Source of the DNA: Candidatus Iainarchaeum sp.
GTDB taxonomy: Archaea; Iainarchaeota; Iainarchaeia; Iainarchaeales; JAAZKV01
Direction of reading: 5' to 3'
DNA length: 12,006 nt
Assembly (NCBI GenBank): GCA_018691995.1
Contig: JABHJM010000077.1
Span: forward strand, 1-12,006
Positions 6,365 through 12,006 of the stretch are shown piece by piece; within the stretch, counting starts at the first letter, position 1; the number at the start of each line of letters is the position of its first letter. The notes under the pieces are model-generated. The model was not told the origin of the DNA, ran no database searches, and saw only the letters and a program-made list of their open reading frames with translations. A program made the position numbers and the translations under genes.

Positions 6365-7072
6365 CTACTTTTTTCTCCTTCCAGTTCTTCTTGATGCAAT
6401 AGCTCCAACTTTTCTTCCAGGTGGTGCATTTCTTGAAGTACTCTTACTTTTTCCTGCGTGGTGTTGTGCTCCTCCAAATGGATGGTCTACAGCGTTCATT
6501 GCTACTCCACGTACACTTGGCCAGAACTTTTTCTTTGCTTTCATTGCATGGAATTTGTTTCCTGCTTTTACCATTGGTTTATCTCCTTTTCCACCACATG
6601 ATGAGTTTCCTACTGTTGCTCGTACTGTTAGTGGAAGAGTAATTAATCTTCCTGAAGGCATTTTGATTGTTGCCTTTTTCTTATCGCGTGTTACAAGTAA
6701 TGCATAACTTCCTGCTGTTTTTGCAAAAGTTCCTCCATCGCCTGCTATTTTTTCAATATTAAAAATTGGACATCCTTCTGGTAATTCTCCAAGGTAACCA
6801 ACATTTCCAATTGAAATTGTTGCTTTTCTTCCTTGTTCAATTGCTTGTCCAACATATAATCCTTCAGCTGCAACAACATCTTCTACTTGTCCGTTGTCAA
6901 ATACTATTGTTGATAAAATTGCATTTCTTCCAGTGTCTTTGTTAAGTGAAATAACTTCTCCTTTTAGTAATTCTTCTTTTTGTATGGTGTACCTTGACTT
7001 AGTTCCTTTTAGTTTTGCTTTAAAGGTGTTAGAACCTTTTCCTCTTCTTTGTGAAATAAGTCGTTTTCCCAT
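6365..7072 (-). CDS. rpl2: 50S ribosomal protein L2 (uL2)
   Basis: uL2 is one of the most conserved ribosomal proteins. It sits beside the peptidyl transferase centre and is needed for subunit association. The 235 residues begin with the canonical archaeal MGKRLISQRRGKGSNTFKA. They contain the SH3-like/OB domains, the TFAKTAGSYALLVTRDKK segment and the functional C-terminal loop VRGVAMNAVDHPFGGAQHHA, followed by NAPPGRKVGAIASRRTGR. A start 21 codons further upstream exists but lies within L23 and adds residues unlike any L2 N-terminus. The chosen ATG follows the L23 TAG stop after ten bases, with GAGTTGAT as a weak ribosome binding site. The histidine-bearing loop is intact. Confidence 0.97.
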   Translation of the reverse strand: MGKRLISQRRGKGSNTFKAKLKGTKSRYTIQKEELLKGEVISLNKDTGRNAILSTIVFDNGQVEDVVAAEGLYVGQAIEQGRKATISIGNVGYLGELPEGCPIFNIEKIAGDGGTFAKTAGSYALLVTRDKKKATIKMPSGRLITLPLTVRATVGNSSCGGKGDKPMVKAGNKFHAMKAKKKFWPSVRGVAMNAVDHPFGGAQHHAGKSKSTSRNAPPGRKVGAIASRRTGRRKK

Positions 7073-7082
7073 TTTATCAACT

Positions 7083-7454
7083 CTATAATACTCCCAATTT
7101 TGTAGCAAGGTCTTGTGCTTTGTTCTCTTTTCCAAGTTTCACAATAGCTTTTTTTCGCCCTTTTCTATCTCTTATAATATTTACTTTTTCAACTTTCACT
7201 TCATATGCTTTTTGTATTACTCTTTTTACATCTTGTTTATTTGCACTATCTGCAACAATAAATGTCAATTTGTTTTCTGCTTCAATCATGTTAACCGATT
7301 TTTCTGTTACAAGTGGGAAAAAAACAATTTCAAGATCTTCAAGGGTTGCATTTGTTTTAATTGGTTTAACTTCTTCAACAACTTTTTCAGCTTCATGTTT
7401 AGCCTCAGTTTCTTGTTTTGCTTGTCTTTTCTCATCTTCGTTTAATTTAACCAT
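7083..7454 (-). CDS. rpl23: 50S ribosomal protein L23 (uL23) with a charged N-terminal extension
   Basis: uL23 is at the tunnel exit and is the main docking point for signal recognition particle and nascent-chain factors. The 123-residue protein is longer than the usual archaeal form of about 82-86. The family core starts near residue 44 (FFPLVTEKSVNMIEAENKLT) and continues with FIVADSANKQDVKRVIQKAY and KVEKVNIIRDRKGRKKAIVK. Residues 1-40 are a Glu/Lys/Ala-rich extension (MVKLNEDEKRQAKQETEAKH...). Because L23 is the exit-site platform, the extension could lie near nascent chains, but that is inference. The ATG is the fourth codon of the longest frame, downstream of the GAGTGATTTTT element that carries the L4 stop. 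Confidence 0.94.
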   Translation of the reverse strand: MVKLNEDEKRQAKQETEAKHEAEKVVEEVKPIKTNATLEDLEIVFFPLVTEKSVNMIEAENKLTFIVADSANKQDVKRVIQKAYEVKVEKVNIIRDRKGRKKAIVKLGKENKAQDLATKLGVL

Positions 7455-7459
7455 AAAAA

Positions 7460-8338
7460 TCACTCTTTCTTAACAACCTTTTTCTTCACTACTTTTTTAA
7501 CAATTTTTTTCTCTGCTGTTTTCTTCACAACTTTTTCTGCTTTTTTTGGATTTGCTAATCTTTCTATTGCTCCTTTTGTCCAAATAACAAGTCTTCCTGC
7601 TTCTGCTCCAGGAGCTAATAATTCTACATTTAATGAGCCAACAGTAACTGATTCAACACCAGGTAAGTTTCTACAAGCTTTTAGTACTTTTGAATTTTCT
7701 TTTGTTATTACTAAAACACTTTTCTTTTGTTTTTTAGTTCGTCCTCTTGCTTTTCCTTTTCCTGCTCTTTTTCTTGTTTTACTTTTTGCATTTTCAAGAT
7801 CTTTTCCTGCACCAATTTTTGCTAGTGCTAAAACAACTTCTTTTGTTTTGCTAGTTCCTTCGAAAGTATCTTCAACAACAATTGGTAATTCTCCTTCAAC
7901 AATAAATCTTTTTTCTACAAGTTCTTTGTTAGCAGTTGCTGCAATAGCGCTTGCAAGAGCTAATCTCTTTTCTTTTTTATTAATTTTTTCAACAATAATT
8001 TTTTGTGCTTTTGGAGGGTGTGCTCGTCTTCCACCAACCGATTGTGGAACTCTTGCAACTCTTCCGCTTGCAGGATGTCTTCTATTTTTAAGTCGTGGTA
8101 ATCTTGCTTTTCCAGTGTTAATTGATTTTCTTGTTCCTGGTTGATCTCTTGTTCCAATATAAATTGCAGTATTTTTTAGTCCCGCTCGCGGGTCAGTTCC
8201 TTTTGGTTGTAACTTAGCAGTTTGTAATGCTAGTACAGCTCTTTTGATTACTGTCGGTTGTAACGAAGTTTCAAAAACTTTGGGCAAGTCAACACTTCCC
8301 TTGTCTGCTCCATCAATTCCAAATACTTTTGCTTTCAT
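7460..8338 (-). CDS. rpl4: 50S ribosomal protein L4 (uL4) with a lysine/valine-rich C-terminal tail
   Basis: uL4 sends a long loop into the peptide tunnel, where it forms the constriction with L22. The 292 residues match the archaeal/eukaryotic L4 type. The extended loop runs through GTRDQPGTRKSINTGKARLP and GRVARVPQSVGGRRAHPPKA (about residues 66-115). It is followed by the Rossmann-like core, with NLPGVESVTVGSLNVELLAP and GAEAGRLVIWTKGAIERL near the end. Archaeal L4 is normally about 250-255 residues. The extra 28 residues are almost entirely Lys, Val, Glu and Ala repeats (KKAEKVVKKTAEKKIVKKVV...). The start is the ATG after AAGTGATTATT, where TGA is the L3 stop. Confidence 0.96.
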   Translation of the reverse strand: MKAKVFGIDGADKGSVDLPKVFETSLQPTVIKRAVLALQTAKLQPKGTDPRAGLKNTAIYIGTRDQPGTRKSINTGKARLPRLKNRRHPASGRVARVPQSVGGRRAHPPKAQKIIVEKINKKEKRLALASAIAATANKELVEKRFIVEGELPIVVEDTFEGTSKTKEVVLALAKIGAGKDLENAKSKTRKRAGKGKARGRTKKQKKSVLVITKENSKVLKACRNLPGVESVTVGSLNVELLAPGAEAGRLVIWTKGAIERLANPKKAEKVVKKTAEKKIVKKVVKKKVVKKE

Positions 8339-8343
8339 AATAA

Positions 8344-9360
8344 TCACTTTATAAGTACCTTTTCAACACTTTCAAGTTGTACTTTTGGTTTTGCAGCTGG
8401 TCTAATTCCTTTTCTAACAGCCAGACATCTTTTTGTAGGGCCAGGAATTGATCCTGCAATAATCACATATTTATTTTTAACAAGCCCATAATTTGGGTAA
8501 CCTGCTTTTGGGTTAATATTTGAAATATCATCAGAAATTTTAATAATTTTTTTGTTACTCTCAGTTCTATTGTGGTATCCCATTTGTCCTGGTCTTGGCA
8601 CAGTGAACATTACTGTTGAAGGGTTCCATGGAGAAATTGATCCAACAATTCTTCTAGTTTTAGCTTTTGGTCTTTGTATTTTTACACCAAATCTTTTAAT
8701 TACACCTTGGAATCCTTTTCCTTTAGTAACTCCTTTAACATCCATAAAGTCTCCTTCTTTGAACACTTCATCCATTTCAAGTTCTTTTCCAATTTTTTCT
8801 TTAGCATAAGCTAATTGTTCATCCTTTTTTCCACCAATTGTTATTTCACTAACATCAGGCTTTTTCTTAAAACCAATTTTTTTAGGTTGTGTATGAACTA
8901 GTAAAGTAAAATATTCTATATCTTCAATTCTTTTTTCAAGATCAGCGATAGTAGTTTTTTGTTTTGGTTCTGTTTTTTTCTTTGTTGTTTTTTTATCTTT
9001 TTTCTCGCTTGGTTTTTGGTAGTTTGGGATTCTTCTTGCAAGTTCTTTATCAAGATTTTCTGTTATTGTTTCTCCTAAAACTTCCATTCCAATTTCTGCT
9101 TTTGAATAAGCGCGGATTCCAAATACTTTTAATGCTGGACATTCAACAATTGTTGCTGGGATAACTACTTCTTGTCCTAAACTTGGACTTCCTTTATGTA
9201 CATTTTTTCCCATTACTTGTGTCATTCCAACTTTGTAAATTAAAAAACTTTGTGCAGTAGCTTCACTACCTTTTCCTTTAATAGTGGGAGTTTCTTTTCT
9301 TGCTCTCCTTCGCGGGTAGTACGCCATCGATCCTCTTCTGGGCCAATTATAACTTGCCAT
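8344..9360 (-). CDS. rpl3: 50S ribosomal protein L3 (uL3), first gene of the operon
   Basis: uL3 starts large-subunit assembly and reaches the peptidyl transferase centre. The 338 residues begin MASYNWPRRGSMAYYPRRRA, the archaeal/eukaryotic L3 opening. They include FLIYKVGMTQVMGKN, LLVHTQPKKIGFKKKPDVSE, DVKGVTKGKGFQGVIKRFGV and TVPRPGQMGYHNRTESNKKI. The segment corresponding to the tryptophan finger reads SIGSPWNP-like (GSISPWNPSTVMFTV). The tryptophan is kept, but the following residue, usually His in archaeal/eukaryotic L3, is Asn. A lysine-rich stretch around residues 118-136 lies where relatives have a variable linker. A possible ribosome binding site GTGA precedes the ATG by four bases. 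The gene is preceded by the only clear promoter of the operon. Confidence 0.97.
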   Translation of the reverse strand: MASYNWPRRGSMAYYPRRRARKETPTIKGKGSEATAQSFLIYKVGMTQVMGKNVHKGSPSLGQEVVIPATIVECPALKVFGIRAYSKAEIGMEVLGETITENLDKELARRIPNYQKPSEKKDKKTTKKKTEPKQKTTIADLEKRIEDIEYFTLLVHTQPKKIGFKKKPDVSEITIGGKKDEQLAYAKEKIGKELEMDEVFKEGDFMDVKGVTKGKGFQGVIKRFGVKIQRPKAKTRRIVGSISPWNPSTVMFTVPRPGQMGYHNRTESNKKIIKISDDISNINPKAGYPNYGLVKNKYVIIAGSIPGPTKRCLAVRKGIRPAAKPKVQLESVEKVLIK

Positions 9361-9364
9361 ATTT

Positions 9365-9389
9365 TCACATCTAGTCTTATCTTATGTGA
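9365..9389 (-). promoter_or_regulatory. Possible hairpin covering the L3 ribosome binding site
   Basis: On the transcribed strand TCACAT (9389-9384) and ATGTGA (9370-9365) form a perfect six-base inverted repeat with a 14-base loop. The GTGA of the downstream arm is the likely Shine-Dalgarno element of L3, four bases before the ATG. If the stem forms in the mRNA, it would hide the start region of the first operon gene. The stem is short and has only two G-C pairs, so it would be weak on its own and could need a bound protein to hold it. Confidence 0.35.
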
Positions 9390-9422
9390 GTACTTTTTTT
9401 ACCTTTTTTTCTAATGAAAATT

Positions 9423-9440
9423 GCCACAATTTTTGTGGGC
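9423..9440 (-). promoter_or_regulatory. Possible stem-loop in the L3 leader
   Basis: The transcript strand reads GCCCACAAAAATTGTGGC here. CCACAA and TTGTGG pair over six bases around an AAA loop, and an outer G-C pair becomes possible if one C is bulged. It lies about 65-80 bases before the L3 start, inside the predicted leader. It is not followed by a uridine run, so an intrinsic terminator is unlikely. An RNA structure for regulation is possible but unproven. Confidence 0.35.
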
Positions 9441-9509
9441 GGTATTTGCATTCCAAATCACCAGAACTTGAAATGTAGTGTACTCTAATTATATTATTTT
9501 TTCTCAACA

Positions 9510-9530
9510 AAGGTTTATAAAGCAAACCTT
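9510..9530 (-). promoter_or_regulatory. Predicted promoter of the ribosomal protein operon, with a TATA box inside an inverted repeat
   Basis: The palindromic octamer TTTATAAA (9514-9521) is a near-consensus archaeal TATA box for the L3 operon. With the usual spacing of about 26 bases, transcription would begin near 9491. The leader would then be about 130 bases, long for an archaeon. The box is embedded in a perfect inverted repeat, AAGGTTT / AAACCTT, with a seven-base spacer, as an operator for a dimeric regulator would be. A second weaker AT-rich candidate (ATAATATAATTA, about 9487-9500) lies closer to L3. The neighbouring upstream gene ends only about 17 bases before the repeat, so the repeat might instead act at its mRNA 3' end. 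Confidence 0.5.
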
Positions 9531-9546
9531 GTTCTTTTCCGCAAAA

Positions 9547-10173
9547 CTAGCAAGTTCCTACAATACCTGCTAATATTTTTTGTTCTTTTTTTGTCACCGT
9601 AGAAGTCGAATATATGAGCGTAATATCTTCTTTTGAAATAGAAAATTTATTATTTTTTGAACATGGTTCAAGCCCAGTTATTTGAATATTTTTTGTTGCT
9701 CCTGCTGCAAGGATATCTTCTCCAATATATGGGGTGCCAGATGATAAATTAAATTCATTAAGGGTTATTGTCTCGTAAGTATTGTTTCTAAAAATTATTG
9801 TAAGGTTAGTTCCTTCTCTTGCCCAGTCTACAATTGCGAGTGGTTCTGCGCTTTTCCAATATGCTTTAACTGATGCTTCGGGTACACCACTTCCACTGTC
9901 CATTACTTGTAAACTAAGTCCAACTACAACAAGACTAATGGGTATTGCTAAAAATAATAAAATAATGATTATAATGACAATAATTATGAGTTTATGGCCT
10001 TTTTTCTCTTCTTTTTGATTATTAATTGGTTGAGCAGGGGGTGTATTTGCATTAACGGTTTGTTGATTTATATTAGGATTTTGTTGAGTGGGTTGTTGAT
10101 AAGTATTTTGTTGAGTTGGATTCGGAGTAGGTGGTGTTTGATTTTGTTGAAGCCAAGGCTGTTCTGATTCCAT
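9547..10173 (-). CDS. Single-pass membrane protein with a Q/N/P-rich tail and a small extracellular domain; function unknown
   Basis: I do not recognise a named family for this 208-residue protein. Residues 1-58 are low-complexity and rich in Gln, Asn, Pro and Thr (MESEQPWLQQNQTPPTPNPT...), ending in a charged KEEKKGHK. One strong membrane segment follows at about 61-88 (LIIIVIIIIILLFLAIPISL...). The positive charges before it suggest that the N-terminus is cytoplasmic and the C-terminal 120 residues are outside. The outer part looks beta-rich, starts with a VKAYWKSAEPLAIVDWAREG segment, has three N-x-S/T sequons (NLT, NNT, NLS) and two cysteines (about 177 and the final residue 208) that could pair. 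Its layout recalls pilin-like or small secreted archaeal proteins, but no prepilin cleavage site is evident. It follows the large surface protein gene by 30 bases on the same strand. Confidence 0.8.
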   Translation of the reverse strand: MESEQPWLQQNQTPPTPNPTQQNTYQQPTQQNPNINQQTVNANTPPAQPINNQKEEKKGHKLIIIVIIIIILLFLAIPISLVVVGLSLQVMDSGSGVPEASVKAYWKSAEPLAIVDWAREGTNLTIIFRNNTYETITLNEFNLSSGTPYIGEDILAAGATKNIQITGLEPCSKNNKFSISKEDITLIYSTSTVTKKEQKILAGIVGTC

Positions 10174-10194
10174 TCAAAAATAAGGGGTTGGTTG

Positions 10195-10202
10195 TATTTA
10201 TA
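10195..10202 (-). promoter_or_regulatory. TATA-like box for the 208-residue membrane protein, probably leaderless
   Basis: The transcript strand reads AATAAATATAAATACAACC here, giving a TATA-like TATAAATA centred about 25-26 bases before the ATG at 10173. With normal archaeal spacing, transcription would start at or next to the A of the ATG. No Shine-Dalgarno-like sequence lies in front of this start, in contrast to the ribosomal genes, which fits a leaderless mRNA. The box abuts the stop codon of the upstream surface protein gene. Confidence 0.5.
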
Positions 10203-10203
10203 T

Positions 10204-12006
10204 TTATTGTTTTGTTCGTACGAATGGTTGGTCAACTTCTTCGTATTTTGTTCCTTCATAGAGAGTAACAATTAAAACAATTGCAATGATTACTAAGATT
10301 AAAATTATTGCGATTCCGCCCATTTCAAGCCCAAGTCCAAAGAATCCTGCAAATAATCCATTATCTCCTTGACTAGGTTCAATATTTGCACTAATTTCTT
10401 CGCTATTTGAAGTAAAAGTCACAATTCCGTTCAAATTAGTATTATTTGTGTCAAGTGGAATATCACTAATTGTTTCTCCAATTGGAACACTGATAATTTT
10501 ATTATTAATTATAATTCCATCAAGATCAGCGTTTATCACACCAGTAAACACTTTATTTGTATGATTATTAAAGCTAATTCGTAAAATCGAAGTAGTGTCA
10601 GCAACAATTTCTGCTCTCATTTCAACTTGTGAAAGTGTTCCAGAAGCATTATTGATTACTTTGATTGTTTTTGTTTGTGCCGGACATGCTGAGTTTGGTC
10701 TTAATGTAATTGTTCCGTTTGGTTCATCAATTGAAACAAATAGATCTCTGCTCATTGAAGTATTTCCTGGTAAAGAGATCATTGCGGGGTCAACAACAAA
10801 TGTTGATTCAAGAATTACATCAAGTCTTGTATTTGAATTATTTTGAATTGTAAATGGAATTGTTGCATTATTAATAACATTTACTTCGCTTGGAACGTCA
10901 ATTGTAATTGTTCCACAATCCACTTCTATGGTGTTAGAAGAATCTGTTATGTATACATCATAACTTCTTTTTGTAATATCATCAAAATTACATGTTTTTC
11001 CATCACTAAATCTTCCTTCAACTTCGATTTCATTCTCAAATGTTTTGTTTGAAGTTACATTTGGAGCAATTGCTTGAATTACAATATCTGCAATATCTCC
11101 TGGAAAAGCATACTTTTCAAAGTAATAACTTTTAAGTTCAAGTCCATTTTCTGTAGTATCGACGTCAAGTAATTCAAAACGTTTTGTACTTTCATTTCGT
11201 AGGTAAAATATTTCTTTTGTTTCACGTCCCTCATCAATTGTGATTGTTTTTGTATTTATTGTTAAATCATCACAATCAGAGCTTGTGCCGCTTCCATTAT
11301 TACCGTTTGATCCAGTATCTTTTACTGTAACTTTAAATGTTTCTCTTCCAACATTTCCCTCTGAACAAAAATCTCCATCTAAATAACCTGATACTTTAAA
11401 TGTCCCTTCTGTTGTTTCTGTTGAACTCACATATCCAGCAGTAAGTGTTACTTCTACATCTTCATCAGTATAATCATCAACTGTGTTTGGATAATCTACG
11501 CTTCCTGAGCTAACTAGGGCATCTGAGAAAAAAACGCTAAGTGAGCTAATATCAAAATCTTTATTAGTATTATTTTCTATTTTGAAAGTTCTTGTTTTGT
11601 TATCTCCTTCATCCATTGTAAAATCAGCAGCAACAAGCTCGATTCCATCACATGTATTGTCTTCCATTTCAATGTATGCGTCCATTATTTCAAGTTCATT
11701 ACTCCCCTCAGAAATAATTCCTTCTATTTTGTATTCTTCATAAGAGTCATCCGCATTAAATTCATTTGACCAAGTAAATGAGAATAAATCATCTTCAAGT
11801 GTTTTATTTTGAGTTGCTGTGGTTTTCCAGTAATCCCATTCATCATCTGTTGCATCCCATCGATATACTTTTGCTTTTGCGCTTATATTGCTTGCACAAT
11901 CAGTTCCATCAACATCAACTACTTCAAAACCAATTCTAATATCAATTTCAGAATTATCTTCTGCATAAATTCTATCATCATATCCATCTTCTTCACTTCT
12001 TAGTTC
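10204..12006 (-). CDS. Large modular surface protein with a C-terminal membrane anchor (N-terminus outside the window)
   Basis: The frame stays open from the right edge to a TAA stop, giving 600 visible residues; internal Met108 is not a convincing start. I recognise no named family. Three tandem modules begin with a Cys-Asp/Gly motif at residues about 119, 245 and 364 and each has a second cysteine about 77-95 residues later (214, 339, 441), which suggests one disulphide per module. The first two share D-E-G-x-x-x-T-x-x-F-x-L/I-x-N-x-T/S, and the third is more divergent. A further cysteine-bearing Asp/Trp-rich domain precedes them. A flexible SNGNNGSGTSS linker separates modules one and two. 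About 15 N-glycosylation sequons are present. A single hydrophobic segment lies at about 563-582, followed by an 18-residue cytoplasmic tail. The pattern fits a cell-surface or S-layer-associated protein with Ig-like/COG1361-style domains. That is inference. Confidence 0.85.
   Translation of the reverse strand, partial: ELRSEEDGYDDRIYAEDNSEIDIRIGFEVVDVDGTDCASNISAKAKVYRWDATDDEWDYWKTTATQNKTLEDDLFSFTWSNEFNADDSYEEYKIEGIISEGSNELEIMDAYIEMEDNTCDGIELVAADFTMDEGDNKTRTFKIENNTNKDFDISSLSVFFSDALVSSGSVDYPNTVDDYTDEDVEVTLTAGYVSSTETTEGTFKVSGYLDGDFCSEGNVGRETFKVTVKDTGSNGNNGSGTSSDCDDLTINTKTITIDEGRETKEIFYLRNESTKRFELLDVDTTENGLELKSYYFEKYAFPGDIADIVIQAIAPNVTSNKTFENEIEVEGRFSDGKTCNFDDITKRSYDVYITDSSNTIEVDCGTITIDVPSEVNVINNATIPFTIQNNSNTRLDVILESTFVVDPAMISLPGNTSMSRDLFVSIDEPNGTITLRPNSACPAQTKTIKVINNASGTLSQVEMRAEIVADTTSILRISFNNHTNKVFTGVINADLDGIIINNKIISVPIGETISDIPLDTNNTNLNGIVTFTSNSEEISANIEPSQGDNGLFAGFFGLGLEMGGIAIILILVIIAIVLIVTLYEGTKYEEVDQPFVRTKQ

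Noticed and set aside
7073..7135. A longer L2 start 21 codons upstream
   Set aside because: It lies inside L23 and adds residues unlike any L2. The canonical MGKRLISQRRGKG start is at 7072.
7960..8157. A second minus-strand frame within L4
   Set aside because: It lies within the L4 coding sequence in another phase, is Glu/Gln/Lys-rich low complexity, and has no independent ribosome binding site.
87..9164. Many plus-strand open frames rich in Phe, Leu and Ser
   Set aside because: They lie opposite confidently identified ribosomal protein genes. Their Phe/Leu/Ser bias is what the complement of Lys/Glu-rich, AT-rich coding sequence gives, and none shows a recognisable domain.
9423..9440. An intrinsic terminator before L3
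   Set aside because: A stem exists, but on the transcribed strand no uridine run follows it, and it lies inside the predicted leader of L3. I keep it only as a possible regulatory structure.
10068..10271. A minus-strand frame bridging the two surface genes
   Set aside because: It overlaps both real genes out of phase and is composed mainly of Asn, Lys, Leu and Ile, as expected from AT-rich shadow sequence.
9361..12006. CRISPR array, mobile element or defence genes in the non-ribosomal part
   Set aside because: I saw no regularly spaced direct repeats, no terminal inverted repeats with a transposase, and no nuclease, helicase or toxin motifs. The region is explained by two surface/membrane genes and a promoter-leader.

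Overview
The window looks like a chromosomal piece of an AT-rich archaeon. Nearly all of it is an archaeal-type ribosomal protein operon read on the minus strand, from about 9.5 kb down to position 1. The lineage evidence is the gene order (L3-L4-L23-L2-S19-L22-S3-L29-aIF1-Rnp1-S17-L14-L24-S4e-L5-S14-S8-L6-L32e?), the archaeal/eukaryotic-only members (S4e, the RNase P subunit Rnp1, aIF1) and archaeal signatures in L2 and L3. Small proteins, low G+C, charged lysine-rich tails and a glycosylation-rich membrane-anchored surface protein suggest a DPANN-like archaeon (Woesearchaeota/Pacearchaeota type). That placement is an inference, not a proof.

Layout, in the direction of transcription (right to left). 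(1) 12006-10204: the C-terminal 600 codons of a large secreted protein, open at the window edge. It carries at least three tandem cysteine-paired beta-type modules and a C-terminal membrane anchor. (2) 10173-9547: a 208-residue single-pass membrane protein with a Q/N/P-rich N-terminal tail and a small extracellular domain. A TATA-like box placed for a leaderless transcript precedes it. (3) 9546-9361: the operon promoter and an unusually long leader, with an inverted repeat around the TATA box and two possible hairpins. One hairpin would cover the L3 ribosome binding site. (4) 9360-1: nineteen tightly packed genes, the last one truncated. Gaps are 14 nt or less and several genes overlap.

The operon genes encode the large-subunit exit-tunnel and peptidyl-transferase neighbourhood (L3, L4, L23, L2, L22, L29, L24), small-subunit mRNA and decoding proteins (S3, S19, S17, S8, S14, S4e), the start-site selection factor aIF1 and the RNase P protein p29. 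Translational coupling is written into the junctions. Most genes begin 5-6 nt after a GTG/GTGA Shine-Dalgarno element that abuts, overlaps or contains the stop codon of the gene before. For this reason several starts are placed three codons inside the longest ORF.

I found no CRISPR array, transposon, tRNA/rRNA, toxin or defence system. The observations most worth following are the L3 leader, the stop/Shine-Dalgarno junction pattern, the cysteine-free N-terminus of aIF1, the shared lysine-rich tails on ribosomal proteins, and the modular surface protein with its small membrane neighbour.
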